From Deltaproteobacteria bacterium (GTDB lineage: Bacteria > Desulfobacterota > Dissulfuribacteria > Dissulfuribacterales > DYLC01), in the NCBI GenBank assembly GCA_028695735.1, contig JAQVIJ010000008.1, positions 1 through 38,524 on the forward strand: a stretch of DNA of 38,524 nt, written 5' to 3'. The notes beneath the pieces were generated by a model. It was not told the DNA's origin, did not search any database, and was given only the letters and a program-made list of their open reading frames with translations. Of the stretch, positions 6,307 through 13,477 are shown piece by piece (within the stretch, counting starts at the first letter, position 1; each line of letters opens with the position of its first letter). The position numbers and the translations under genes are program-made.

Positions 6307-6382
6307 TGGTGCCGAGGGACGGAATTGAACCGCCGACACGTGGATTTTCAGTCCACTGCTCTACCAACTGAGCTACCTCGGC
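6307..6382 (-). tRNA. tRNA-Phe (GAA)
   Basis: A complete cloverleaf on the - strand. The acceptor stem is GCCGAGG/CCTCGGC, the discriminator is A, and CCA is encoded. The D-arm is AGCTCAGTTGGTAGAGC, the anticodon GAA lies at 6349-6347, and the T-loop is TTCAATT. It sits between rpmB and the GT2 gene. Confidence 0.97.
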
Positions 6383-6457
6383 ATATTTTCAGACTTTATA
6401 AAGGACATCAGGACGCTTGTCAAGTGAATGACAACAGCCAGTTTGTTCGGCCGGTTA

Positions 6458-6646
6458 TTATGGTTTGATAATACGTCCTGAGCGGATACAATTGGTGCAG
6501 GCCCTGACATGGCGGCTTTGGCCGTTTATCAATGCCCGCACGCGTTGTAGATTGGGCAGCCAGCGTCTTTTGGTGTGATTGTTGGCATGGCTCACATTGC
6601 AGCCGGTAGAGGGGCTTTTCCCGCATATTTCGCATCTTATGGACAT
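6458..6646 (-). CDS. rpmB: 50S ribosomal protein bL28
   Basis: A 62-residue ribosomal protein bL28. It has the typical start (M)S(I)RCEICGK, the motif [20 protein letters not shown] and the end [10 protein letters not shown]. The paired cysteines CEIC and CTNC mark the zinc-binding version. A good Shine-Dalgarno (AAGGAG) lies 8 nt before the ATG. The protein sits near the E site of the large subunit. The gene is followed on the same strand by tRNA-Phe. A short hairpin (6677-6699) lies in the leader. Confidence 0.96.
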   Translation of the reverse strand: MSIRCEICGKSPSTGCNVSHANNHTKRRWLPNLQRVRALINGQSRHVRACTNCIRSGRIIKP

Positions 6647-6676
6647 GGCATGAACTCCTTATTTTTTATAAATAAT

Positions 6677-6699
6677 GGGACAGCTGTATTGCTTGTCCC
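6677..6699 (-). promoter_or_regulatory. Hairpin in the rpmB leader
   Basis: GGGACA and TGTCCC pair with a few more G-C pairs and a short loop, about 20 nt upstream of the rpmB ribosome binding site on the - strand. It could be a leader structure or merely a fortuitous palindrome. No terminator run follows it on the - strand. Confidence 0.35.
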
Positions 6700-6870
6700 G
6701 AACGAAAATTTTATTTTTTCAACGCTCCCAACTCATCTTGATTTCGTATAAAAAATTTAGTATTCATTTGATAATAAAAAGGAATGTATTCAAGAGAGCT
6801 ATTTTATAGCCTAATCAAAGGACCTTTGCAAGTGTTTTTCGCAAGTGTTTTCTGAAAATGGAGGGATGAG

Positions 6871-7275
6871 ATGTCTTTTAAGCAACAAAATGGCGAACGG
6901 TCGCAGCGGTATGAAAGCATCATGAAGATCGAATATAAATATAAGGGACGTACTTATATCGATCTGGTGGACAACATATCGCCCGATGGTCTTTTCATAG
7001 CCACACCGGCCCCTTTGCCGGTAAAGGCGCATATAGAGCTGTTTTTATACCCTGTCGGGAAAAATATCCCCATAGTGCTTACAGGCGAGGTGCGATGGGT
7101 CAGGACAAGACCTGAAAAAAACAAAAAAAGGGGCATGGGAATAGCCTTTCTGAATGACAATCAAAAGATGCTGGTGGCGAAGATGCTTGCTGAGACAGGG
7201 GCGGCAACCGGCCCACAATTATTGCAGGATATTGCCAGTCATGGGGCAGGGGTTTCATCGTCCCTGAATGCCTGA
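6871..7275 (+). CDS. PilZ-domain protein
   Basis: A 134-residue single-domain PilZ protein. Basic residues precede the fold (GERSQRYES), corresponding to the RxxxR-like arm, and the second half of the c-di-GMP motif is seen as DNISPDGLFIAT (consensus D/NxSxxG). The strand VLTGEVRWVRT and GMGIAFL match the PilZ barrel. It most resembles the PilZ paralogues common in deltaproteobacterial lineages. The role is probably binding of cyclic di-GMP to tune motility or envelope functions. GGAGGG lies 5 nt before the ATG. The stop overlaps the rmuC start by 8 bp, so the two genes may be co-transcribed. The first arginine motif is not perfectly spaced, so ligand binding is not certain. Confidence 0.88.
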   Translation: MSFKQQNGERSQRYESIMKIEYKYKGRTYIDLVDNISPDGLFIATPAPLPVKAHIELFLYPVGKNIPIVLTGEVRWVRTRPEKNKKRGMGIAFLNDNQKMLVAKMLAETGAATGPQLLQDIASHGAGVSSSLNA

Positions 7276-8857
7276 TCTATTTCCTGATCAGGTACTGTCA
7301 GAGAGAGAATTGAGGCAGGCCGTGACGGACATTCACATGATTGCCGTTATTGTGTTGCTTGTGGGAGTGACGGCGCTCCTGATCCTGCTCTTCAGGCGAA
7401 TAATCCAGGGCAATGACGCCGTTCTTTCCCGTATGGGGCTGTTTGAAACAGCGCAGGAGAGGATGGAGCGCGCTGTTCGGGAAGAGGTGGCGCGCAGCAG
7501 GGACGAGCTGGCCAGGGCGGCCAGGGAGCAGCGCCAGGAACTCGCTGAAACCTTTAGGATATTTAGTGATGCAGTGATGCAGCGGATTCTGGATGCAGCA
7601 AATATGCAGAAGGGGCAATTGGACAGCTTTGCTGAACATCTCACCGGTTTTACACGAATCAGCGGAGAACGGCTTGACAGCATTCGCTCAGAATCCGCAA
7701 CTCAAGCCAAACATCTGAGGGAGGAGGTCCTCGCAGGTCTAAATGCCATTTCGGAATCCAATGTCAGCGCAATGCGTGAGTTGGCCGTTATTCAGAAGGA
7801 CCAGTTGGAGGCCATGTCAAATGTCATTTCCAACCTTTCAAATTCAAACGAGAAAAAACTGGAAGCTGTAAGAGTGACCGTGGAAAACAGGCTTCAGAAT
7901 CTGCAAGCCGATAATGCAAGGCAGCTTGAGCAGATGCGTCAGACTGTGGACGAGAAGCTTCAGGGAACCCTGGAAAAACGTTTGGGCGAATCCTTCAGGC
8001 AGGTAAGTGAACGCCTCGAATTGGTGCACAAGGGGCTTGGAGAGATGCAGACCCTTGCCGTGGGTGTGGGTGACCTGAAAAAGGTGCTGACAAACGTCAA
8101 GACTCGCGGAACCTGGGGTGAGGTGCAGCTCGGGGCATTACTGGAACAGGCATTGAATCCGGAACAGTTTGCCGTCAATGTGGCCACCAAAGATGCCGCT
8201 GAGCGTGTGGAGTTTGCCGTCAGGCTTCCGGGCCAGGGCACGGACAGGAATGAAGTCGTCTGGTTGCCCATCGATGCCAAGTTCCCTGTGGAGGACTATC
8301 AGAGATTGTTGGAGGCACAAGAATCCTCTGACTCGGGTGCTGTTGAGGAGTTGGGCAAAAAATTAGAGACCCGTGTAAAGATATGTGCTTCAGATATCAG
8401 CAAAAAATACCTAAATCCACCTAAAACCACTGATTTTGGCATATTGTTTCTGCCCATCGAGGGGCTCTTTGCCGAGGTTATTCGCAGAACAGGTCTGGTG
8501 GAGGCCGTGCAGCGTGAATACCGGGTGGTGATAGCAGGCCCTACCACGCTCTGGTCCATTTTGAATAGTCTGCAGATGGGCTTTCGTACCCTTGCCATTC
8601 AAAAACGCTCCGGTGAGGTCTGGAACCTGCTTGCCGCGGTCAAAACCGAATTCAGCAAGTATGGGGAGATACTGGATGCCGTTCAGAAGAAGCTGCATCA
8701 GGCCTCCGATACCATAGATAAGGCAAAAACCCGCTCCAGGGTAGTGAGCAGAAAGCTCAAGGAGGTTCAGGAATTACCGGTGCATGAGGCCGAGGCCTTG
8801 TTGCCTCCCATGGATATGTTAGAAGATGAGCAGCCGGATGAAGGTCAGCAGGATTGA
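7268..8857 (+). CDS. rmuC: DNA recombination protein RmuC
   Basis: A 529-residue RmuC-family protein. A membrane segment lies near residues 24-43 ([18 protein letters not shown]). A long coiled coil covers ~60-250, followed by the conserved nuclease-like domain: [31 protein letters not shown], then [11 protein letters not shown] and [16 protein letters not shown]. RmuC limits inversions at short inverted repeats in E. coli, probably by acting on unusual DNA structures. That is suggestive in a genome with many long palindromic repeats, but the link is inference. The start overlaps the PilZ gene by 8 bp and lacks a clear ribosome binding site; a start at residue 24 is possible. It converges with cysC, and the two genes overlap by 13 bp. 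Confidence 0.94.
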   Translation: MPDLFPDQVLSERELRQAVTDIHMIAVIVLLVGVTALLILLFRRIIQGNDAVLSRMGLFETAQERMERAVREEVARSRDELARAAREQRQELAETFRIFSDAVMQRILDAANMQKGQLDSFAEHLTGFTRISGERLDSIRSESATQAKHLREEVLAGLNAISESNVSAMRELAVIQKDQLEAMSNVISNLSNSNEKKLEAVRVTVENRLQNLQADNARQLEQMRQTVDEKLQGTLEKRLGESFRQVSERLELVHKGLGEMQTLAVGVGDLKKVLTNVKTRGTWGEVQLGALLEQALNPEQFAVNVATKDAAERVEFAVRLPGQGTDRNEVVWLPIDAKFPVEDYQRLLEAQESSDSGAVEELGKKLETRVKICASDISKKYLNPPKTTDFGILFLPIEGLFAEVIRRTGLVEAVQREYRVVIAGPTTLWSILNSLQMGFRTLAIQKRSGEVWNLLAAVKTEFSKYGEILDAVQKKLHQASDTIDKAKTRSRVVSRKLKEVQELPVHEAEALLPPMDMLEDEQPDEGQQD

Positions 8858-9492
8858 AAACCGGATGTGATAACCCCTCTTTCCCGCAAGAGCGTCATCA
8901 CTGCATTCACAGATTGTTCCAGAGAGAGCTGCGCCGTATCTATAGCCAGGTCCGGCGCCAGCGGTTCCTCGTATGGAGATGAGATGCCTGTAAATTCAGG
9001 CACTTCGCCTGTGCGGGCGCGTTTGTAGAGTTGCTTGACGTCACGCGCCTCACAGACTTCTATGGGGCACTTGCAGTATATCTCCAGAAAATCACCGGGC
9101 ATCAGTATGCCCCTGACCCTTTTGCGATCGGCCCGAAACGGAGATATGAAGGCGGTCAGTACGATGAGTCCGGCATCCACGAAGAGTTTTGCCATCTCGC
9201 CGATTCGGCGGATATTTTCACGTCTGTCTTCTGTTGAAAATCCCAGATCGCCGCAAAGCCCATGCCTTACATTGTCCCCATCGAGCACATAGGTGCGACA
9301 GCCCATTTGATATAGTTGCTCTTCCACGGCATGGGCGATGGTGGATTTGCCGGACCCCGATAGACCGGTAAACCACAACACCACGCTGGCATGTCCGTTT
9401 TGACGCTGACGGTGTTCGCGCTTTATTGTGGCGTGGTGCCAGATAATATTGGTGCTTTGAGGTGGTTTCTGTACTGTTTCTGCAGGTTTCAT
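8845..9492 (-). CDS. cysC: Adenylylsulfate (APS) kinase
   Basis: A 215-residue APS kinase from the internal Met at 9492. The upstream extension of the open frame runs into repeat-like sequence and is unlikely to be coding. The P-loop GLSGSGKST, the [17 protein letters not shown] segment and the signature [13 protein letters not shown] are all present, then the [12 protein letters not shown] lid region. The enzyme phosphorylates APS to PAPS. In a dissimilatory sulfate reducer APS goes mainly to AprBA, so a separate kinase points to a need for PAPS as sulfuryl donor. A PAPS-type sulfotransferase gene lies at 11589-12254. No clear ribosome binding site is seen for any of the possible starts. Confidence 0.93.
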   Translation of the reverse strand: MKPAETVQKPPQSTNIIWHHATIKREHRQRQNGHASVVLWFTGLSGSGKSTIAHAVEEQLYQMGCRTYVLDGDNVRHGLCGDLGFSTEDRRENIRRIGEMAKLFVDAGLIVLTAFISPFRADRKRVRGILMPGDFLEIYCKCPIEVCEARDVKQLYKRARTGEVPEFTGISSPYEEPLAPDLAIDTAQLSLEQSVNAVMTLLRERGVITSGFQSC

Positions 9493-9559
9493 TGTCCGTA
9501 GGGGCGAATCTGTATGTTCACAGTCAGTTATTAGAACCCATCGCATAGGTCGCATAGGT

Positions 9560-9740
9560 TAGACATAGACCAGGATTACTTGGTATTAAATTAACATAAT
9601 TGATTACAACGAGATATTCAATTCCAAAATTCACCCCAAATTTCGTGATTGAATCTAAAAAAATAAAGAAAAACAAAAAAAATAAAAAACAAAGAAAGAC
9701 AAAAAATACTACGAAAGACAAAAAATAATATGATGGATGG
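9560..9740. other. A-rich low-complexity intergenic tract
   Basis: No gene is seen between the cysC start and the 13-bp tandem repeat. From about 9657 to 9730 the + strand is almost only purines, in runs such as AAAAATAAAGAAAAACAAAA. It is an accessory-looking, strand-asymmetric stretch of no identifiable function, possibly a remnant of repeat insertion. Confidence 0.6.
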
Positions 9741-9746
9741 GGGGGG

Positions 9747-9824
9747 TAGTATAGGGGGGCAGTATAGGGGTGCGGTATAGGGGTGCAGTACAGGGCGGCA
9801 GTACAGGGGTGCAGTGCAGGGCGG
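9747..9824 (+). repeat. 13-bp tandem repeat, six units
   Basis: Six tandem 13-mers of the form CAGTATAGGGGTG with variants (CAGTACAGGGCGG, CAGTGCAGGGCGG). The last unit runs without a gap into GGCAGCGGTGAAGC, the left edge of composite repeat C. The G-runs (GGGG, GGG) recur every 13 nt and could form a G-quadruplex. This is a candidate variable-number repeat. Confidence 0.85.
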
Positions 9825-10329
9825 CAGCGGTGAAGCATTTGTTCCATGCGGCGCATAACTGCCCTCCCTGGCAGTATGCGCCGCCGGCGCCCTCGTGGCG
9901 CCTATTCCACAAACACTCCACCACTGCCGCCCTTCTCGTCCCTGCGGAACTCTATGTTCATAACGGATGCTCTATTCATTCCTACTGCAATCCCACAGAT
10001 AGCGGATTGACCTTCTGAAATAATGAGCTGGTATTTCTGCCAATAAAAATCGTAGAATTGGCCTTTATCCTCATGTTAACCAAAATTCAAAAGGGATGTG
10101 CTGGTTTGAAGCATCGTTTACGGTTGGGCGTGGGGTTTCAGGAAGGGTGTTAACCAAAGTCCAAAGGGTTTATGTCTTTTTTAAGCGGCTTCTGATGTAG
10201 GATGTGGAGGTGGGGAGGGGCGAGGGTAGCCGGTGTTTGTGGAATAGGCGCCAGGAGGGCGCCGGCCCCACATCTCCGCCATGGAGGGCGGTTATGTGGG
10301 GCATGGAACAAATGCCGGCTGCCCTCGCC
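9823..10329. repeat. Composite structured repeat, copy C
   Basis: About 507 bp with the same two inverted units as copies A and B. The spacer has diverged by many substitutions. The hairpin and outer-stem positions are far better kept than the spacer. The two TTAACCAAA-type direct repeats are present near 10077 and 10151. It is followed by the ATTGC...GCAAT palindrome at 10359. No gene is seen in it. Confidence 0.85.
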
Positions 10330-10358
10330 CCGAAAACAAAAACATATTATTAGTGGAG

Positions 10359-10380
10359 ATTGCTTCGCTTCGCTCGCAAT
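10359..10380. repeat. Short palindrome ATTGC...GCAAT, after copy C
   Basis: The same 22-nt hairpin motif as at 1717-1738, again ~30 bp beyond a composite repeat. Downstream at 10430 a degenerate GGACTGACATATTC motif follows, so the order composite repeat, palindrome, GGACAG-type motif is the same as in the first island. Confidence 0.7.
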
Positions 10381-10491
10381 GACAACCGCTTGTACCACCG
10401 CTGAAGAAAAAAACATTCTTCGGACAGAAAAAGGACTGACATATTCTCGAATAATATTTTCAATGAATACAAAAAGACATCATTTTTTTGG

Positions 10492-10925
10492 GGCGGCAGC
10501 GGTGAAGCATTTGTTCCATGCGGCGCATAACTGCCCTCCCTGGCAGTATGCGCCGCCGGCGCCCTCCTGGCGCCTATTCCACAAACACTCCACCACTGCC
10601 GCCCTTCTCGTCCCTGCGGAACTCTATGTCCATAACGGGTGCCCTATTCCTTTTTCTTTTAATCCTCTTGGCATAGGATTGACCTGCTGTGATGGATGAA
10701 CACACTTCCGCCAATAAAAATCACAGAATCGGCCTTTACCCTCTGTTAACCAAAATGCAAATGGTCTATGTCTTTTTTAAGCGGCTTCTGATGTAGGATG
10801 TGGAGGTGGGGAGGGGCGAGGGTAGCCGGTGTTTGTGGAATAGGCGCCAGGAGGGCGCCGGCCCCACATCTCCGCCATGGAGGGCGGTTATGTGGGGCAT
10901 GGAACAAATATCGGCTGCCCTCGCC
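10492..10925. repeat. Composite structured repeat, copy D (73-bp spacer deletion)
   Basis: About 434 bp. Both structured units are complete. The spacer is 73 bp shorter than in copy C because everything between the two TTAACCAAA-type direct repeats, plus one repeat, is missing. The right unit is nearly identical to that of copy C. No gene is seen. Confidence 0.85.
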
Positions 10926-10954
10926 CTAAAAACAAAAACATATTATTAGTGGAG

Positions 10955-10976
10955 ATTGCTTCGCTTCGCTCGCAAT
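10955..10976. repeat. Short palindrome ATTGC...GCAAT, after copy D
   Basis: The third complete copy of the 22-nt hairpin motif, at the same distance from the end of a composite repeat as the others. Beyond it, to the promoter at 11107, I see only unassigned AT-rich sequence. Confidence 0.7.
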
Positions 10977-11106
10977 GACAACCGCTAATCGTCCTGGCTT
11001 CGTCGGTGCCCAATGGGTGCATGAATCACTCATCAAAAATCAAGATTAGACAAGGAGTTATTACTCTTATGGCAAATTCGATCACGGAATTTGGTTTATA
11101 TTTTAC

Positions 11107-11134
11107 TTGACAATGTTATATATAGGTTTAGATT
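11107..11134 (+). promoter_or_regulatory. Sigma-70-type promoter of the lipoprotein gene
   Basis: A perfect -35 box TTGACA (11107-11112) and a -10 box TAGATT (11129-11134) are separated by 16 bp, ~60 bp upstream of the gene start. Confidence 0.6.
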
Positions 11135-11192
11135 TTAATTGAGCTTTGTTTTATATGGCGGACGTCATTACAACATTCACAGGAGAAAGATT

Positions 11193-11567
11193 ATGCGTAA
11201 TGTATCGGTGATTGGCTTTTCGTGTATGATACTGGTGGCGGTGCTTGTGAATGCCTGCGCAAGCCCATCTGTGATCGTGAGACAGGGTGACTATGAGCGT
11301 GGGACATATGAGGGCTATGCCATTCTTGGTAGGCACGATGACAAGAGTGTGGCCCTGAAGAATCTCTGTAGTGGTGACATTCGTCGCATCCTTGCCTCAA
11401 GCACCATGGCGCCGGCGGATCAGCTTACATTTGAAAGGCTTGCCTGCGGCCCGAATGCCGACCAGCGGGCGTTTCATGATTTTTATAAGGGCCTCCCTGA
11501 TGACCTGCGCATAGAAATTCTGCAACTTTTCAGGGCAAACGACTATTATATTCAGGGTTATGGCTGA
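11193..11567 (+). CDS. Small putative lipoprotein of unknown function
   Basis: A 124-residue protein. I chose the ATG at 11193 because AGGAG lies 8 nt before it; the frame is open further upstream without a ribosome site. The N-terminus is MRNVSVIGFSCMILVAVLVN followed by ACAS: a short basic start, a hydrophobic helix and a lipobox-like VNA|C. It is thus probably lipidated and exported. The mature part (PSVIVRQGDYERGTYEGYAI, later RAFHDFYKGLPDDLRIEILQ) matches no family I recognise. It has two further cysteines (LCSGD, ACGPN). It stands alone between a repeat island and a convergent sulfotransferase gene. A short palindrome (11584-11600) lies between the two gene ends. Confidence 0.75.
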   Translation: MRNVSVIGFSCMILVAVLVNACASPSVIVRQGDYERGTYEGYAILGRHDDKSVALKNLCSGDIRRILASSTMAPADQLTFERLACGPNADQRAFHDFYKGLPDDLRIEILQLFRANDYYIQGYG

Positions 11568-11588
11568 TAACAGGCTGAATGAATGCCA

Positions 11589-12254
11589 TCAGGCTGATGG
11601 CTCGTCAAATCTATAGCCGAACATCTCTATGTCGCGTTTGAACCGCTGGGCCACCAGCTCAGCGGTCTCTGCCGTGTAATAGCTGCGGTAGTCCTTTCTG
11701 TCTTGGGCCTTGCGCTTATGGGGTAGAGGCGGAGCAGGAATGCCGATGCGCCTGCAGACCTCGTCAAAATCCTCTTGTAATCGTTCATAGCGGCCGATGA
11801 AGTCCACAATGACATTGCCGTGCAGGTCTATGAGGTAATCAGATTGAAGCTCGATGGAGGTATCGATGTGAAATTGATACGGCCGGTTTGCATCGAATTT
11901 CCAGCGCAGCACGTCTTCGAAGCCCTTCAGGTGGGCTATGAGATGTGGTCTTTCTCGGCGCAGGTGGTGGTAGGAACTCACCTGCAGGTCCCATGGGTTT
12001 CTGACAAAGGCAAACTTGAAAAGGGATTCGTAAAACTCTCTGGGAAGCATCTCGTATGCAGCTATGGCCTTGGCGTGACGCGGGAACTTGCAGGCCAATT
12101 TGTGGCCGAAGAGGGAGCTTATGCGGTTCAATATGGCCAAGGGGAGGGCGTGAGTATCCTTCCAGCGCAGTGTGTTAAGGGCGGAGCGAATGCTGGTTCC
12201 GCCTGTCTTGGCTATGTGTACAAAGAGAAATTTATACCGGTATGAGATGAACAT
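11589..12254 (-). CDS. Sulfotransferase-family protein (PAPS-dependent type)
   Basis: A 221-residue protein of the sulfotransferase family 2/3 type. The 5'-phosphosulfate-binding loop is seen near the N-terminus (FVHIAKTGGTSIRSAL) and the 3'-phosphate-binding motif as FKFAFVRNPWDLQVSSY near residues 79-95. The later block IVDFIGRYERLQEDFDEVCR is also typical. These enzymes transfer a sulfuryl group from PAPS to sugars or lipids. The gene lies next to two glycosyltransferases and an amidotransferase, so a surface polysaccharide is the likely acceptor. A cysC gene making PAPS lies 2.1 kb away. No ribosome binding site is evident. Confidence 0.87.
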   Translation of the reverse strand: MFISYRYKFLFVHIAKTGGTSIRSALNTLRWKDTHALPLAILNRISSLFGHKLACKFPRHAKAIAAYEMLPREFYESLFKFAFVRNPWDLQVSSYHHLRRERPHLIAHLKGFEDVLRWKFDANRPYQFHIDTSIELQSDYLIDLHGNVIVDFIGRYERLQEDFDEVCRRIGIPAPPLPHKRKAQDRKDYRSYYTAETAELVAQRFKRDIEMFGYRFDEPSA

Positions 12255-12276
12255 GGCGGTATTTTAGTTGAAATTT

Positions 12277-13383
12277 TTATGAAAACAAGGCATTCAGATA
12301 ATGCCTTGCGCTGTTTTGAATTTCATATGGTCTTACTGCATCTTTCAGCAGCTGGGCATTCGGCGGAGTTTGCAGGGTGTCGAGCATGGCCCTTGCCATG
12401 GCCTTATGGTCTTCAACGGGCACCAGATGCCGGCTTAACTCGCCTGTTAAGAGCTCAGAAGGCCCGCTTGGGCAGTCTGTGGCCACGCATGGCACACCTA
12501 AGGCCATGGCCTCTGTAAGGACATTGGGAGAGCCCTCCCAGCGGGACGAGAGCACAAACAGGCTGGCCTTGCTCAAAAAGGCATAGGGATTGGGGCTCCA
12601 GCCAGCAAAATCCACGGCCGTGGCCACTTTCAGTTGTTGTGCAAGGGAACGCAGTGAGGCCTCATCTCTGCCCCTGCCCAATATCACTAACCTACAGTCC
12701 ATTTTTTGATATACCAGGCTAAAGGCCTTGATCAGGGTGTGAAAGTCCTTTTGCCTTGTGAGTCTGCCTATGCCAAGAATCACAGGACATGTAGGTTTAT
12801 CCAGCCATATGTGGCCTGTTGAGTGTGTGGCCAACTCGTATATCCCCTTATGAATCACGGGATTGGGCAATGCTATTACATGTGTCGAGTCAAGCCCTGT
12901 GATTCGGCGAATGTCTTGAGCCACTCCCTCTGATACAGCTATGATGCGATCAGCCCTGGCATAGAGTATGCGCATGGGCAGATACCACGCCCACTTTTGA
13001 TAAAATGGCCTGTCTTTAATGGCCGCTGACACCGTTGTGCCGATGCGAATGGCAAGTCTGGTTTGAACGCCGGAGAGGAGCCTTGCCAGCACAGCCGCCT
13101 GGCCGGCCCGATCCTTGGCGGCAATCAGGCCGTCAGGCCTGTTTTTGCGCAGGTAACCCGCCAGAGGCACTACTGCCTGCAGGGCATGTCGTACGCCAAG
13201 AGGAATGATTTTGATGTCTGATGGAAGCTGCTTGAGGTGGGGGCTGTCCTCACGAATGCAAAGGAGTTCCACACGGCAGCCAAGGCACAAAAGCCCTTTC
13301 GCCAGATTGAGGATCATGCGCTCCACCCCTCCTTCACCGGAAAAGGATGCAAGAATGGCGAGGTGCGGTGTGTGATTTGACAT
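12277..13383 (-). CDS. GT4-family glycosyltransferase
   Basis: A 368-residue GT-B fold glycosyltransferase. The N-terminal domain starts with ILASFSGEGGVERMILNLAK, the usual glycine-rich acceptor loop. The C-terminal domain has VILGIGRLTRQKDFHTLIKA, then LVILGRGRDEASLRSLA and the donor-binding E-x7-E motif within SSRWEGSPNVLTEAMALGVP (about 280-299). Such enzymes build lipopolysaccharide or capsular glycans in the cytoplasm. It lies upstream of the sulfotransferase on the same strand with a 22-bp gap, so both are probably co-transcribed. It diverges from asnB. The sugar donor is unknown. Confidence 0.92.
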   Translation of the reverse strand: MSNHTPHLAILASFSGEGGVERMILNLAKGLLCLGCRVELLCIREDSPHLKQLPSDIKIIPLGVRHALQAVVPLAGYLRKNRPDGLIAAKDRAGQAAVLARLLSGVQTRLAIRIGTTVSAAIKDRPFYQKWAWYLPMRILYARADRIIAVSEGVAQDIRRITGLDSTHVIALPNPVIHKGIYELATHSTGHIWLDKPTCPVILGIGRLTRQKDFHTLIKAFSLVYQKMDCRLVILGRGRDEASLRSLAQQLKVATAVDFAGWSPNPYAFLSKASLFVLSSRWEGSPNVLTEAMALGVPCVATDCPSGPSELLTGELSRHLVPVEDHKAMARAMLDTLQTPPNAQLLKDAVRPYEIQNSARHYLNALFS

Positions 13384-13477
13384 AATTGCTGAAATTTAAT
13401 CTGTTTTTCATTGAAAAGAAAGGAGGGGTTTCTTAGAATGCAAGGCGCCTGGAATTTAATCGTTAAGGAGAGCCGTT

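Noticed and set aside
9747-9824. Short tandem array considered as a CRISPR
   Set aside because: The units are 13 bp with no spacers, and no cas genes are present. It is a simple tandem repeat.
11069-11110. A 13-codon frame preceded by AAGGAG upstream of the lipoprotein gene
   Set aside because: It is very short and its stop lies in the -35 box of the predicted promoter. It is probably a chance frame or the remnant of a lost gene.
11584-11600. Palindrome GCCATCAGGCTGATGGC as a terminator between the lipoprotein and sulfotransferase genes
   Set aside because: It has a 7-bp stem, but no T run follows on either strand, and it overlaps the end of the sulfotransferase coding region.
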